From Aurantiochytrium sp. KH105 (lineage: Eukaryota; Sar; Bigyra; Thraustochytrida; Thraustochytriidae): 64,000 nucleotides of DNA. The notes beneath the pieces were generated by a model. That model was given only the letters and a program-made list of their open reading frames with translations. It was not told where the DNA came from and made no database searches. This document shows, one piece after another, positions 50,789-63,183 of the stretch. The stretch is taken from NCBI GenBank assembly GCA_003116975.1, contig BGKB01000188.1, forward strand, positions 1 to 64,000, in the 5' to 3' direction. Each line of letters opens with the position of its first letter. Position 1 is the first letter of the stretch. The position numbers were made by a program, and so were the translations under genes.

Positions 50789-52024
50789 ATGGCGTCCCTT
50801 GCTCGTGAAGAGGACTTTGTGACGCTGGTGCTTCTCTCGGACTGGATGTGGGCATTCTCGTTTCTGTCCCTGGTCACCTACGTCAAGACACGCACAATGG
50901 CCGATGCCGACAGCCCATATGTGCCCCTGCCCCGAGTTTTCTTGGCGTTTGCTCTTCTCAACAGTCTTCTTCAGATTGCAGGAATCATGTACCCAGGAGC
51001 GCCGATTGTGGGCGAGATCGTCCAACTCGTCGAGCGCGCGCCGGCGCGAGCGTCGAAAGAACCTTTTCAGGTGGGCCTGCTGGTACTCAACAACGTGCCC
51101 GGAAGCTTTCAGCTCATGCTCTCCATGTGCATGCTCATCTTGAATCTTAGCTTCGTGGTTGCCGAGGTGTTTGCGATGATAACGAGTCTTTCGAGCAACA
51201 GCGTGCGATCGGAGACCGTCGCCACGGAGAAGAAGGTTGCCAAAAAGGCCAAGACCAAGTCGAAGGCAGATTCCAAGAACGAGAAGGCGGAAGAGCCTGT
51301 TCCGAGCAAGGAGGCGACTCCTTCCATTGTCTGCGCTGAGCCTGCCTCCGGCTCGAGCAAGACGATCCTTGCTATCATTGGTGCGATCGGTGTTGCTCTC
51401 ACTGCGTACGGATGCGCGACGTCTCCAGCGCTGAGCACAGTTGGATCCGTGACGGATGTCTTCAAGAGCTTGCCAAAATTTGTTCCGAACAGCTTTGGCC
51501 TTTTCGCTTTGCTGGAGACACTTGCACTCGTTGCCCACCCGGAGGTCCTCTTTATCAAGGTCGACGGCAAGCTCCGCGCTACCTCAGCTGCGCACGCAGT
51601 GATGATTCGCATTCTCGCTTTGGTTGTTGTGCTCGGCGCGACTTCCCTTCGCATCGTCCCTGACCCGGAGGCTTTCTTGGCGCAGCAAGCGCCCGAGGTT
51701 CAAATGCACTTTCTCGTACAGCTGTTGCACTTTTTGGTGGCCACGCTCTTCCTTTTGCCGCTCTACGTGGATGCCCATCCAACCGTGACCATGGTGTTTT
51801 TCCTTTACATTGCCGCGGTCTTTGTCTGCGTGATCAACCCCAAGATTCTTGCCAATTACAATCTCGAGAAGAGGGATATTTACATCAAGATCACGGCCCT
51901 TCTCTCTTGTGGAATGGCGATTGTGCTCAACAGTTCGTATTCGGCTGTATGTATCGCCTTGGTTTCAGCATTGCTCATCAATTTGCATCGCAACGAGCTC
52001 GTGGAACACCAGCCTCAATTCTAA
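50789..52024 (+). CDS. Multipass membrane protein of unknown function
   Basis: 411 residues from ATG 50789 (CCATGG context); an in-frame ATG at 50762 adds nine residues. About eight hydrophobic helices are visible: VTLVLLSDWMWAFSFLSLV, VFLAFALLNSLLQIAGI, QLMLSMCMLILNLSFVVAEV, TILAIIGAIGVALTAYG, FGLFALLETLALV, ILALVVVLGATSL, FLVQLLHFLVATLFLLPLYV, TMVFFLYIAAVFVCVI and a last pair. Between the third and fourth lies a Lys/Glu-rich cytosolic loop (KKVAKKAKTKSKAD). There is no signal peptide and no transporter or channel signature I recognise. Confidence 0.8.
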   Translation: MASLAREEDFVTLVLLSDWMWAFSFLSLVTYVKTRTMADADSPYVPLPRVFLAFALLNSLLQIAGIMYPGAPIVGEIVQLVERAPARASKEPFQVGLLVLNNVPGSFQLMLSMCMLILNLSFVVAEVFAMITSLSSNSVRSETVATEKKVAKKAKTKSKADSKNEKAEEPVPSKEATPSIVCAEPASGSSKTILAIIGAIGVALTAYGCATSPALSTVGSVTDVFKSLPKFVPNSFGLFALLETLALVAHPEVLFIKVDGKLRATSAAHAVMIRILALVVVLGATSLRIVPDPEAFLAQQAPEVQMHFLVQLLHFLVATLFLLPLYVDAHPTVTMVFFLYIAAVFVCVINPKILANYNLEKRDIYIKITALLSCGMAIVLNSSYSAVCIALVSALLINLHRNELVEHQPQF

Positions 52025-52505
52025 AAAAGAAATATTTCGATAGCTAAGACACAAAGGAAAGATATAGGATGAGACACAAAGCGATGTGAGTGCAGGAATG
52101 TCTGGCGTCAATGTACTCGTGAACAGCAAGGGTATGAGCAGTAAGTGACCTTGAAGCAGCCGGTGCCCGAATTACGCGCACGATCACCTCGCGATCTCTC
52201 TGCGCCTTCTCAAGCCACGGTTGAAGCGCACGGCGTCGTACATCTTCCTTGCAGTAAAAACGAAAAGAGGAGAGCAAAATCCATCTTCTCGCCGCCAAGC
52301 TTTGGTGCATCCATGGCGACAAAATCCTTCTCGTGGGACCGAGATTCAAGTCGGACTCTGGGGTGGCAATCTGCTTCAAGTGACATTTTGATAGTCTCCT
52401 TTTGCCAAACATTATATTACGGAATTCCTGTCCTCTTTTCTGCTCAAGGGACCATGTATAAGTTGTCAATTCGTAGTCCCCGCCAGCAAGCTAAGTCAAT
52501 TTAGT
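52025..52505. other. Convergent 3' intergenic region
   Basis: Lies between the membrane-protein and TKL kinase stops. Open frames over it are short and on both strands; no gene is supported. Confidence 0.45.
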
Positions 52506-53717
52506 CTACGGCGCCTCGGCCTCTCGAGCCTGTGCTTCGCTCTTGTTGCTTTCGTTTGACGCCAGCGTCGCACGCGAGGCGTCCAGATCCGGCGAAGCTG
52601 CGGACTTGAGCAAGCCCTGTTCCGCCTCGCTCTTTTTGATTTCCAAAAGCCTTTCTAAGATCTCCCCAAATGAAGGCCGGAGCTCCGAATCATGCTGCCA
52701 GCACTCTTCAATGAGAGCTGCAATGGGTTCTGGGCAAAATTTGGGAATTCGAGGTCGTAGACCCTCGTTCGCAACCTTGATGGCCACTTCGAGGCCAGGT
52801 AGTCCACTGTACGGCTCCTCACGAGTGATGAGCTCCCATAGAATGATGGCGTAGCTGAAAACGTCAGCCTTATTATTGTACTCCTCCCCAAGAATCACCT
52901 CTGGCGCAGTCCAGTAGGGCGTTCCACATGCAGTGAGCCCCTCCTCCTTGACGTTCATGTGTTTGGAGAGACCAAAATCGCAAATCTTGACATTGTACGC
53001 CTCGTCAATGAGCAGATTACGAGGCTTCAAGTCGCGCTGAATGATGGAACACCGCTGGTGAAGGTACTTCATTCCTCGAGCAATATCGGTGGCAAAGTGA
53101 TGCAGCATGGAGAAATCGACCTTTTCGCTCTCATTCTTCAAAAAGTCGTGCATGCTGCCTCGTTCGAGAAACTCGAGAACAAGTGCAAGATTGTCTTCGC
53201 TGAGGCACGCGCCATAGAAAATAACAATGTTTGGGTGGTGGAGCTTGGACATCATAAAGGCCTCGTCGATAAAGCTTTGGCGCAGCAGCTCGGAAATGCC
53301 TTCGTGAGGAATTTTCACTGCGACCGTCATGTCCATCCACTGGCCCTTCCACACGGCCCCGGATGTTCCATAGGCAACCCTTTCTTGAAGTTTGATTTCG
53401 GGAAATCGAATTTCCCAAGGCAGCTTTTGCCGCTGCGGCTCGTTCAGAGCCGCGATGTTGCCCCCCTTTTTCAGAGACTCTGCTGTCTCAAGGCTGTTTC
53501 TGCTCATGGCATCTGTCATACCCTGTTGCCGAAGCATCGCTTTGTCCAGATCACGCACGAGCCTCAGTCTGCGGCGTTGTTTGACGATGAATAGAAGACC
53601 AAGCGCGATGCTGAGCGCCAGAACAGCTGCCGTGGCCGCGAAGATCGACTGCTCCACAATGCAAGAGCTTTCTTCACAGCCGACCTCCGCTGCCGACGGT
53701 GGCGAGGTGGACGCCAT
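52506..53717 (-). CDS. Single-pass membrane TKL-type protein kinase with QRD catalytic loop
   Basis: 403 residues. A short N-terminal ectodomain (about 22 residues), one transmembrane helix (about 24-46, IFAATAAVLALSIALGLLFIV), a basic stop-transfer (KQRRRLR), a juxtamembrane segment, then a kinase domain from about 107. Motifs: Gly loop AYGTSGAVWKG, VAVKIP lysine, catalytic loop IIQRDLKPRNLL, CDFGLS, GTPYWTAPEV, DVFSYAIILWEL and RPSF. This is the Tyr-kinase-like group common in stramenopiles. The catalytic loop has Gln in place of the HRD histidine; Asp, Lys and Asn are kept, so activity is likely retained. The ectodomain is too short to bind a large ligand. Confidence 0.92.
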   Translation of the reverse strand: MASTSPPSAAEVGCEESSCIVEQSIFAATAAVLALSIALGLLFIVKQRRRLRLVRDLDKAMLRQQGMTDAMSRNSLETAESLKKGGNIAALNEPQRQKLPWEIRFPEIKLQERVAYGTSGAVWKGQWMDMTVAVKIPHEGISELLRQSFIDEAFMMSKLHHPNIVIFYGACLSEDNLALVLEFLERGSMHDFLKNESEKVDFSMLHHFATDIARGMKYLHQRCSIIQRDLKPRNLLIDEAYNVKICDFGLSKHMNVKEEGLTACGTPYWTAPEVILGEEYNNKADVFSYAIILWELITREEPYSGLPGLEVAIKVANEGLRPRIPKFCPEPIAALIEECWQHDSELRPSFGEILERLLEIKKSEAEQGLLKSAASPDLDASRATLASNESNKSEAQAREAEAP

Positions 53718-54262
53718 CCTGTCGACGGTGCGCTCGACCCAGCTCGTGCCCTGAATCGGGCACTGTGCTGTCGGCGCCTTCTTTCTCCCTCTTTCACCTT
53801 CCTTTCCCTCTTTTTACATTCGCATGAACGACGACTGACTGACTGCGCGCGAGCTTGCAATGCCCCTCCTTACAAGGGCTGACGCACCGCCTTGCACTAA
53901 CCTGCCTGCACTGTACTGCTCTGAACTGCACTGCGCCGCTCTATCAGTCGGCCACTTTGGCTGGCGAAACACCTACTCGGCAGGAAAAATTCCTCCCTTC
54001 CTCCCTTCCTCCCTTCCTTTCTTCTCGCCCACCCCCCCTTTCCCTCCAAAAGTGCTCCGCATGCTATCACGAGGCAGCTCTTGTGTTGAGCTGCGCAATT
54101 TGACCACTTCGACAGCATCGCCCTGCATAAAGCCGTTGGAACGGATCTTTCGGCGAGCAGTAAACTCTGGGAATGTCCCAAGAATGAATTTGAAAGATTT
54201 TTCCGTACTAGCAGCGATTCATTGACTGCCGCAGCTGCTGATGCGCTGCTTGCCAATGAGAT
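53718..54262. other. Divergent intergenic region
   Basis: CTTCCCTCCTTCC repeats at about 53995-54020. No gene is seen. Confidence 0.4.
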
Positions 54263-55207
54263 TTGAGGGGGCTACAGCTAGCGTTAATTACTCTGTTCCG
54301 TCCGAAGTGCTCTGTCCACAGAGCTCTGCCTCGAGCCCTCACCGGCGTTGATGCGCCAATCTTTGCGACCTTGCTCATGAGCGGGCTAAGAGCGCGAGGC
54401 GATGCGGGTCACTGGCGAGGCGGACACGCGCACGCAAGTAACGCGACGGGCTTCATCAGCGCCAAACAGCAAACCTGGGAACATGACAACCTGCTCAAGT
54501 CCCATTATAGAAACCTTGCCAATGTGAAGAGTACTCTTGTCACAAAATCGCCGGGAAAAGGTTCGCCAACACGAAGAAAGACTCGGCTGCCTCCTCTCAG
54601 CGAGCCTCTTGCTCGTGAGAGCGCACGGGTCGAAGACTCACGTGCCCATCGTATCGCTCGCCGGCAAAAATCTATTACGTATGCGCGCCGTCTGCGCGAG
54701 GATAAAGAGGCAGCTTTGCGGCGGCAAAGACGACGCGATGTTCTGGCGCAGCGCGGTCGTGACCGTCTTCAGGCCCGACAAAAGAACCAGGGGGGGGTGG
54801 CTTCTGAAGGGAAAGTTGCTTTTGCGAAAGCAGCTACTCGCAGAGACATGCACGAGCGCTCTCATCAGAAAATGTCGCCATCTGCAGGGCCTGATTCTGT
54901 ATCGTCAGGACTTACTTCGCCTTCAACAAATGCAACCGAGGAGCCCTCACTCCCGGTTCTTACGCCCTCGATAAATGCAACCGAGGAGCCCTCACTCCCG
55001 ATTCTTACTGTGAGCAACAGCAACAGCAATGGCAACAGCGCGGAGTGTTTGGGGTTTCCTGCTGTTCCACGCACTCGAGAAAGAAGTGCGGCAAGTTCGC
55101 AATGGGGAATGCGGGAGACAAGTTCGCGCTCCGAATTGCACACGGCGTCTGACTCGGATAGTGCAAGTCGAGCGTCAAGCCCATGTATTGACCTGAGCCT
55201 ATGGTGA
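54263..55207 (+). CDS. Unknown basic, low-complexity protein with internal 15-residue duplication
   Basis: 314 residues from ATG 54263; the ATG at 54377 (276 residues, starting MSGLRARG) may be the true start, since the first 38 residues look unlike the rest. A short conserved-looking helix HDNLLKSHYRNLANVKSTL is followed by a very basic coiled region (about 120-180, RRQKS, RRQRRRDVLAQRGRDRLQARQ). After that comes a Ser/Thr-rich tail containing two copies of NATEEPSLPxLTPS. The basic coiled part suggests a cytoskeletal or nucleic-acid-associated protein, but there is no family match. Confidence is moderate that it is expressed. Confidence 0.6.
   Translation: MRGLQLALITLFRPKCSVHRALPRALTGVDAPIFATLLMSGLRARGDAGHWRGGHAHASNATGFISAKQQTWEHDNLLKSHYRNLANVKSTLVTKSPGKGSPTRRKTRLPPLSEPLARESARVEDSRAHRIARRQKSITYARRLREDKEAALRRQRRRDVLAQRGRDRLQARQKNQGGVASEGKVAFAKAATRRDMHERSHQKMSPSAGPDSVSSGLTSPSTNATEEPSLPVLTPSINATEEPSLPILTVSNSNSNGNSAECLGFPAVPRTRERSAASSQWGMRETSSRSELHTASDSDSASRASSPCIDLSLW
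54928..55017 (+). repeat. 45-bp in-frame tandem duplication
   Basis: Two copies offset by 45 bp (first starting at 54928, second at 54973), nearly identical, inside the unknown basic protein gene and encoding 15 residues each. Confidence 0.9.
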
Positions 55208-55513
55208 GTGTAAGCTCAGCTCGAGCGGTGTGTATATCATGAACAACAGAATTATTGTGACGTTTTTTGGTTCGCAGTGTTGAGAGCTTGACAACAAAAC
55301 ATGTGCGCGAGTCTTGCTACGCTTCGATGGGATCAAAATAAGAAAAAAGCAAGCATAAGCCAAGGGCCATAAAGACATCAGACAAGGGGCGGAGACGAAG
55401 AAGCGCAAAATAAATCTGATTTGGTCCGCTACCCAGCTGACTGGCGGGCTGACCGACACTTGATAAAAGATGAGTTTCGCTCGCCCGTAGACTCCATTGC
55501 CATTGCAAGCCAC
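55208..55513. other. Convergent 3' region
   Basis: Lies between the unknown basic protein and the sulfhydrylase; AT-richer, no gene. Confidence 0.4.
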
Positions 55514-57457
<1,944 letters not shown>

Positions 57458-57962
57458 TTAGCAGCAGAGGCGGGGGATGACGACATCGAGATCGCCGTCC
57501 TCTTCGTCGAGGATCGCGAGGAGGTCCTGATCCGCATGGAATCCCATCTCGGCCAAGGCGCGAAGCTGTTCGTCCCACTTGCGCACGACGGTGATGTCGA
57601 TCCACAGACGGTGGCCAAAGCGCTGACCGCCGCTCATGAGACGCCAGTAGCCAACGTAGCGACCACTTTCAGCGGGAGCCACGAGCTCGACGCTGAGATC
57701 AGCAGCGGACTGCTCGCGAAGCTGCGCCACGGGGACGCCCTCGTCGGGACCTTCCATGCGGCTTCCCCCCACGCAAACGAGACGCACGTCATCGGGCCAA
57801 GCCTGGTCCGCGGACGGGTTCGCGATACGCCAAGTCTTGACGAAGCGTTTGCCCGCAGGCAAAACCGTGCCGTCGGGAACGCTCATATCGGCGAGAAACT
57901 TGGCAAGGGGACGAGCCGCAGACGGCAGAGGCGAAAGAGGCGGGTATGCAAGAGAGATAGCT

Positions 57963-57993
<31 letters not shown>

Positions 57994-58342
57994 CTTGTAC
58001 TTGTTCCGCCTGGGGTTCTTGCTGCGGCATTTGCTGCGTTTCCACCTTGGGCTCATCCTCCTGCGGCATTTGCTCGGGCTGAACCTGCTGTACGTCGGCA
58101 GCATTCTGCGACGAAGCGCCGCCAATGGCAAGAGATTGCGCATACTGGTGATCAGAGCACACGAGACAAATGTCCCAGTTGCACTGGCGACAGCCATACA
58201 TGGGCTGCCCAAAGCCGGGCGACTCCTCGCAGATGTCGCAAGTGTACCCGATCGAAGCGCAGAAACGCTGCAGCGGATGGGATCCAGAGGGGCACATAAG
58301 CTTGGCCTCGTTCTCCGAGGCTTGCTTGTCTTCCTTTTCCTT

Positions 58343-58387
<45 letters not shown>

Positions 58388-59734
58388 AAGACGGCGGAAA
58401 AGGCCGCCCATATGATTGTGGCGACGGCGGCCACGACCACGGCAGCGATGAGCACTGGACGCGCCCGTGGCACCGCCGCTGGAAGAGCCATCTTCGCGCA
58501 GAACCACAACAAGCTCGCGAGGGGCCTTCTTGGGCTCAGTGATCTTGAGAAAGGGGCCATGCTTCTCCTCAAAGTCCCCGGTGCCCTCGCACGTTGAGCA
58601 CAGATCAAAGTCTTCAGTAATGGCGCTCTTCCAGCGAATGCCAACGATGCAACCGTTCGAGCGATGCCCATTGTCAGCCGAGGCCTTTTGCTTCTCGAGA
58701 GTATTGCAGCCATCGCACACGATGTGGCGGTGAAGGACCCCGATGGGAGGGGTCTTCTCCTGCGCCTGTACAGCAGCATCCGCCTGCGGAGCAGGCTCCT
58801 TGCTGTTATCTTGCGCTGCGAGAACGGGGGCAACGGTAGCGGAAGCGACCTTTTGGTCATGCGTGCGCACAGTGCTTACGAGCTTGGCGAACGCAGCCGG
58901 TGTGATCGCTGCAAGCTCAGGGGCGCGGTACGTCAAGTCTGCCAGGCCCATGAGAAGGTCCGCAAGATTGTCAACGACGCCTTTCTCGAACGAGCCGGCC
59001 GAGGCACCGGCCGTGATAGCGTCGCACAAGACGGGAAGGCTCAGAAACGATTGAACTGCCTCAACCACGTGCCGCTTCGAGGCAAGGTCCATGAGAGCGT
59101 TCATGAGTTCCGCGTCGACCTCGCTGGACGGGTCGACAGAGAGCTCGGCAAGACGAGCAAGCATCGCCAGAACGTTCTTGATGGCCATGTCCGAGACGGC
59201 GTCCATGGCAAAGGCATCCTTCGCCTCATTGGCGTCGATGTCGACACTGGCGCCGGCAAGGGCTTCAGCGTCGATGGGATGGGAGTACGACTCCTCCGAG
59301 AAAGAGATGGAAAGCGAGTCCTCCTCGACTGGAAGCGGAGCAGCGACTTCCTCCACCGAGGCAGATTCCACTTGAGCAGGTTGTTCCGCTTCGCGACCCT
59401 GTTCGGATTCGCGCACCGCGGCACTGCATTCGTTGTCTTGCAGCTTGTTCTCGCCTTCCTCTTCGCACGCTGAGGCAGAGGCAGACTCATACTCACCCTC
59501 GGCGCCCTCCTCGGTGGCGTTGGTCTTGACAATCGCTTCGGCCTCGAAATCTCCTTGGTTCGCGGCGTCTTGCTCCTGTGTACCCTTGACACTCTCCGAA
59601 TCGGCCTCGACCATGAAGAAGCCGTCCTCGCCATCGGACGCCGTGCTCGCTGCCGAGCTCATCGCACGCGAGCGGTTGTCCTCCTCGCCCTGGACGCCGG
59701 CCTCGCTCTTGACGTCCGCGGAACTCGCCATCAT
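57458..59734 (-). CDS. NBR1-like selective-autophagy receptor (ZZ zinc fingers, NBR1 domain, UBA)
   Basis: 758 residues from the paired ATGs at 59734. Domain order: acidic N-terminus with a candidate LIR motif (D-G-F39-F-M-V42-E), a helical region at about 150-290, a ZZ-type zinc finger (HIVCDGCNT ... LCSTCEG), a polyGln block, a second ZZ-type finger (YTCDICEES ... CLVCSDH), another polyGln block, the NBR1 'four-tryptophan' domain (about 610-710, VPDGTVLPAGKRFVKTWRI, AWPDDVRLVC, GRYVGYWRL), and a C-terminal UBA-like helix set (LRALAEMGFHADQDLL). NBR1/Joka2 proteins carry ubiquitylated cargo to autophagosomes. An N-terminal PB1 domain is not visible. The frame extends to 60199 only through repeat-rich leader. 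Confidence 0.88.
58341..58387 (+). repeat. CAG/CTG trinucleotide tract (polyGln in the NBR1-like protein)
   Basis: About 15 CTG units on the plus strand, encoding Gln on the minus strand; a second shorter tract lies at 57963-57992. Confidence 0.9.
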
Positions 59735-60962
59735 TTTCCTCCTCTTTATCGATATGCACCTGGAACAAAGGAGTGGAGAACGTCTCAAAGTCGCCGCCGT
59801 CGATGGCTTTGTCTGCTTCTTAGAACAGTCTCTCTCTTTTCTCTTGCACCACTCTCCGAGCCTTGCTGCTGCTGCTGCTGCTGCTCCTGCTGCCGCTCTC
59901 CTCGGGCCCTGCTCTTCCTGCCTGCGCCAAGGAAGAGCGCCTCGACGCCTCGACGCGCAAGACGCACGAGCTCGCGACCTCGACCGCGCTCCACCGACGC
60001 GCCTTGCGCGTGGGAGCTGCTGCTCGGGGTCTGCGGGCTGCGCGTCTGCGCGCGGGGGCGGAGGCGGGCTGGGGGAGCGGCGCGCCTGCGCGTGCGGCCG
60101 GGCGGGCTGGGGCGGCGGCGGCGAGTCTCGGATCGGGTCTGCTGCGCCTTTCCGCCTGCCTCCTCCTCGCTTGCAGGTTCTCGTCTCGGTCTCACTCACT
60201 ACTTCGGATGACCAGAAAAAGAGACACTTGCGCGCGGCGCTCGAAGTGAACCTTTGCCCCGCGCAAAGGGCATATCGCGCGCCTGCCCGCGTAAGGCCGG
60301 ACGAGGAACCTCCCTGGAACCGGCGCGGTACGCTACTGTGGGAGAGTGGCGGAGGATCGATCAGGATTTTGTCTCACAAGAAGGGCAGGGTATCACTGGG
60401 CGGATCTAGGTTGAGAGAGTGCGCAGTGGAGCGAGGGGGCTGATCGGCACCTCTCCCTATGGGACACGTTGTTGTGAAAGGGGATACTATGAGCAAAGAA
60501 CTTTCCGCGCCCTCCTGACGCCAAATTTCCACTGGGGCAAAAAGAAAGCCGCAACGGGGTTTTTAGTGTCTTTCCGGATCGGAGAGAAGAGTTCTTATCT
60601 AAACCCCCGGAGAACTTTTGCCCGCAGACAAATTTTAAAGATGGATACTCGGTCTAGGGGTCATTTCAAGAAGTCCAAGCAGAAGAACGCAGCCTCTTGC
60701 TAATTTCGAGTTGTGGCGGCCGCCGTTCTCTTATCGTTCTTTTGTATGTGCGCGCTCTTGAGTTTCGGACAAGATCGCTGTCTAAAACCGGGGACGGGAG
60801 TGTCCGAAACTAAGAAAGTCACGAAGGCTCCGAGCCGCCGCTCTTGTAGGTGCGCTCGCAGACAGCCAAACGACAACGACCTTCGTAGATCCACGAACGC
60901 GGAGAGAGCGACTGCGTACGGGCTTGCGTGCAGACACGCAAGGAAGGAGCCAGAAGCACACG
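59735..60962. other. Divergent 1.2-kb intergenic region
   Basis: The NBR1-side half is GC-rich leader with CTGCTG and CGCCTCGACG repeats. From about 60250 to 60710 the base composition is more even. A 94-codon plus frame (60419-60703) lies there, but it has no recognisable motif and is not called. The MINDY side is the leader of that gene. Confidence 0.45.
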
Positions 60963-62501
60963 ATGGCGGACCAACTGCAGAGTATGACGGGCATGTCGGC
61001 CGAGGAGGCACAGGGGTTCCTCGACATGGCCGGCGGCGACGTTGAGGGCGCCGTGAACCTATACTTTTCGATGATGGGCGACGGCGGTGGCGGCGGAGGC
61101 GGAGGTGCGGCGGGCCAGAGTGGAGGCGCATCGGGTCCGGAGTATCTACGCGATTTCGAGCTCACCCAGGTGCTTTTTGGTGGGGAAAAGCCTGCAGAAG
61201 CATGGACGCAACAAGCACTCGACTGGTACGAGAACGGCGTGGGCATTACTCAAGTTAAAAACGGCCCATGCGGAGTCCTCGCTGCCCTGGAAGCCCTGGT
61301 CGTTGCAAGCAGACTTGAGCGCGGCAGCGCCGTGCTCGATCCCAAAGAGCCCGTGAGCGACGAAGAGTACGCCCACATTGTGTCAACCGTCATTGCTCGC
61401 TGCACAGAATCTTCTGGAAAGAGCGAGGCCACAATGTGCTTGTGGCGTGCCGGCGCCAAACACGAGTCCATGGATACGAAAAGTGTCAAGCTCGATCAGG
61501 TCGAGACATTTGTTTATGACCACATGGAGGACTACGCAAGTAAAGGATTTCTGGAGGTGCTCCTCTGCAGCTGCGTGCTCTCGCACGGCGTGGAACAAAC
61601 GCAACAGGAGGTTCTCATGGGCGGTGGCGAGCTTCCGCTCATTGTAGGCCCGAATCAGCTTTGTACAAGCGAGCTCCTTTTGCTCTTGCTTGCCGGACGC
61701 TGCGTTGGCAACGTTGGAGCCTATGCTCTTGGAGGTGGCAAGGTCGATCTCGAAGTTCCGTCGGGCGTCGGTCTACTCAGCTTTAGCGAGCTGGAAAGCG
61801 GCATTCCTGTGCACGACCAGCTCAAGAAACCGGCGCAACCTGTTTGGGTTTTGCACGGCGGAGACCACTTTACGGTGCTCTTCAGCGAGACGCCTCTGGA
61901 CGCGTACAAGCCGCCTCTGGAGTTGTGGCAATTTAACGGTCTCCCTCCGGCGGGTCCGCGCATGGCGCATATTACGATTCGCGGAGACAAGGAGGCCGAG
62001 CCTGCGCCGGAACAGCATCAGGAGGCTTACTTTAAGCCTGCTGTCGGCGAAATTGAGGATATTGTGCAGGCTCACCCGGATGACAAGGCGGCTAAGCCGG
62101 AAGAATGGCAGGAGTGGCGATTTGAAGCAGTACTTGCTGTCGACGATCCTTCTGTCAAGGGCCCGGATCGGCCGGCCAGCATGCCTGCCCCGATTATTTT
62201 TACCTTGAGCTCGGAGAATGAACCTGCGACCGGTGAGCCGTGGCGATGTGCCTCCTGCTACAGAACGCGCTTTGAGACCATGTGCTTTGGGCAGAACGAG
62301 GCTGGCACGACGGTGTGTCAGTCCTGTGGACAGTCTCGTGCAGATGCTGGGTACTCGCTCTGGCTTCATTTTGACGAGCTTCCGCTTGAGTGGCAGCGCA
62401 AGATGAACAGACGGCATGCCCCCAAGCTCGTGTCGCTGCTTCAGACAAAGTGGCCAGACTGCACCGTGGAGTGTAATGAGGGCAAGATGCCAAGCGCATA
62501 A
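60963..62501 (+). CDS. MINDY-3/4 family deubiquitinase with N-terminal UBA-like domain
   Basis: 512 residues from ATG 60963. The first about 40 residues form a UBA-like three-helix unit (MTGMSAEEAQGFLDMAGGDVEGAVNLYF), followed by a polyglycine linker. The catalytic domain of the MINDY (FAM188/DUF4205) fold follows, with Cys in NGPCGVLAALEA and His in GGDHFTVLF; MINDY enzymes trim Lys48-linked ubiquitin chains. Near the C-terminus, WRCASCYRTRF...VCQSCGQSR is a four-Cys zinc ribbon. Overall closest to MINDY-3. The frame is open to 60924, but the chosen ATG (CGATGG) begins the UBA helix directly. Confidence 0.9.
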   Translation: MADQLQSMTGMSAEEAQGFLDMAGGDVEGAVNLYFSMMGDGGGGGGGGAAGQSGGASGPEYLRDFELTQVLFGGEKPAEAWTQQALDWYENGVGITQVKNGPCGVLAALEALVVASRLERGSAVLDPKEPVSDEEYAHIVSTVIARCTESSGKSEATMCLWRAGAKHESMDTKSVKLDQVETFVYDHMEDYASKGFLEVLLCSCVLSHGVEQTQQEVLMGGGELPLIVGPNQLCTSELLLLLLAGRCVGNVGAYALGGGKVDLEVPSGVGLLSFSELESGIPVHDQLKKPAQPVWVLHGGDHFTVLFSETPLDAYKPPLELWQFNGLPPAGPRMAHITIRGDKEAEPAPEQHQEAYFKPAVGEIEDIVQAHPDDKAAKPEEWQEWRFEAVLAVDDPSVKGPDRPASMPAPIIFTLSSENEPATGEPWRCASCYRTRFETMCFGQNEAGTTVCQSCGQSRADAGYSLWLHFDELPLEWQRKMNRRHAPKLVSLLQTKWPDCTVECNEGKMPSA

Positions 62502-62525
62502 GTTTGTTTCAAAGAAAACGAAGAC

Positions 62526-62558
<33 letters not shown>

Positions 62559-63183
62559 AGTTTCCGATTATTTTCTCTTGCCTACTCCTAATTTGTAGTT
62601 GGGTTTCCGGGCCAACACCCACCTTGACACCGCAAAGCTTTACAGGCGTTTTCAAACATCTACGTAAAGGTTAGCGCAAGGTCGATCACTTGCTCGAGCA
62701 CAAATGCAAGCACATAGTTTTAGGTATACACGTTGGATCTATAAGAACTTCTTTGACAAGATCAATGTGAAGGCAAGTAAGCCACACGACTCTTTTCCTT
62801 CGCGTAGAGTGTTGCATATAACTTGCTTGCTTGTTCCATTCATGACATGATACGTTAACGAAAAGACCCCGCCGATAGGATGTAACAGTACGTGTTGCAG
62901 AATGCAAAAATGATTTTGACCTTTTTAAAATTTCCCTTTCCTTCTTCGCGTTCGGATTTCGAGGAGAAGAGCGGATAAGCGATAATGTCGGGTAGCATCA
63001 GCAGCGACAGGGACAATGACCCATGGCTTCGGTGAACCATACTAACCGGAAGCGGTCTATCAAGACACGTCTCATGTTGGGAGACGGCCAAGTAGACACA
63101 GCCAATTCCGTGTACCAGCACACCAAAAAAGCATAGATTTGCATCATATCCTCACAAGCTGAAGCCCCAGCACTTGTGCTCGC
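62502..63183. other. Convergent 3' intergenic region
   Basis: Starts with a GAA-rich run (62521-62560) right after the MINDY stop. Two converging 3' UTRs, no gene seen. Confidence 0.45.

Noticed and set aside
59735-60199. N-terminal extension of the NBR1-like protein
   Set aside because: Arg/Pro/Ala-rich translation of a GC-rich leader, ahead of a natural ATG pair.
60419-60703. 94-codon plus-strand frame in the NBR1/MINDY intergenic region
   Set aside because: Plausible composition but no motif, no neighbouring support; kept only as a note.
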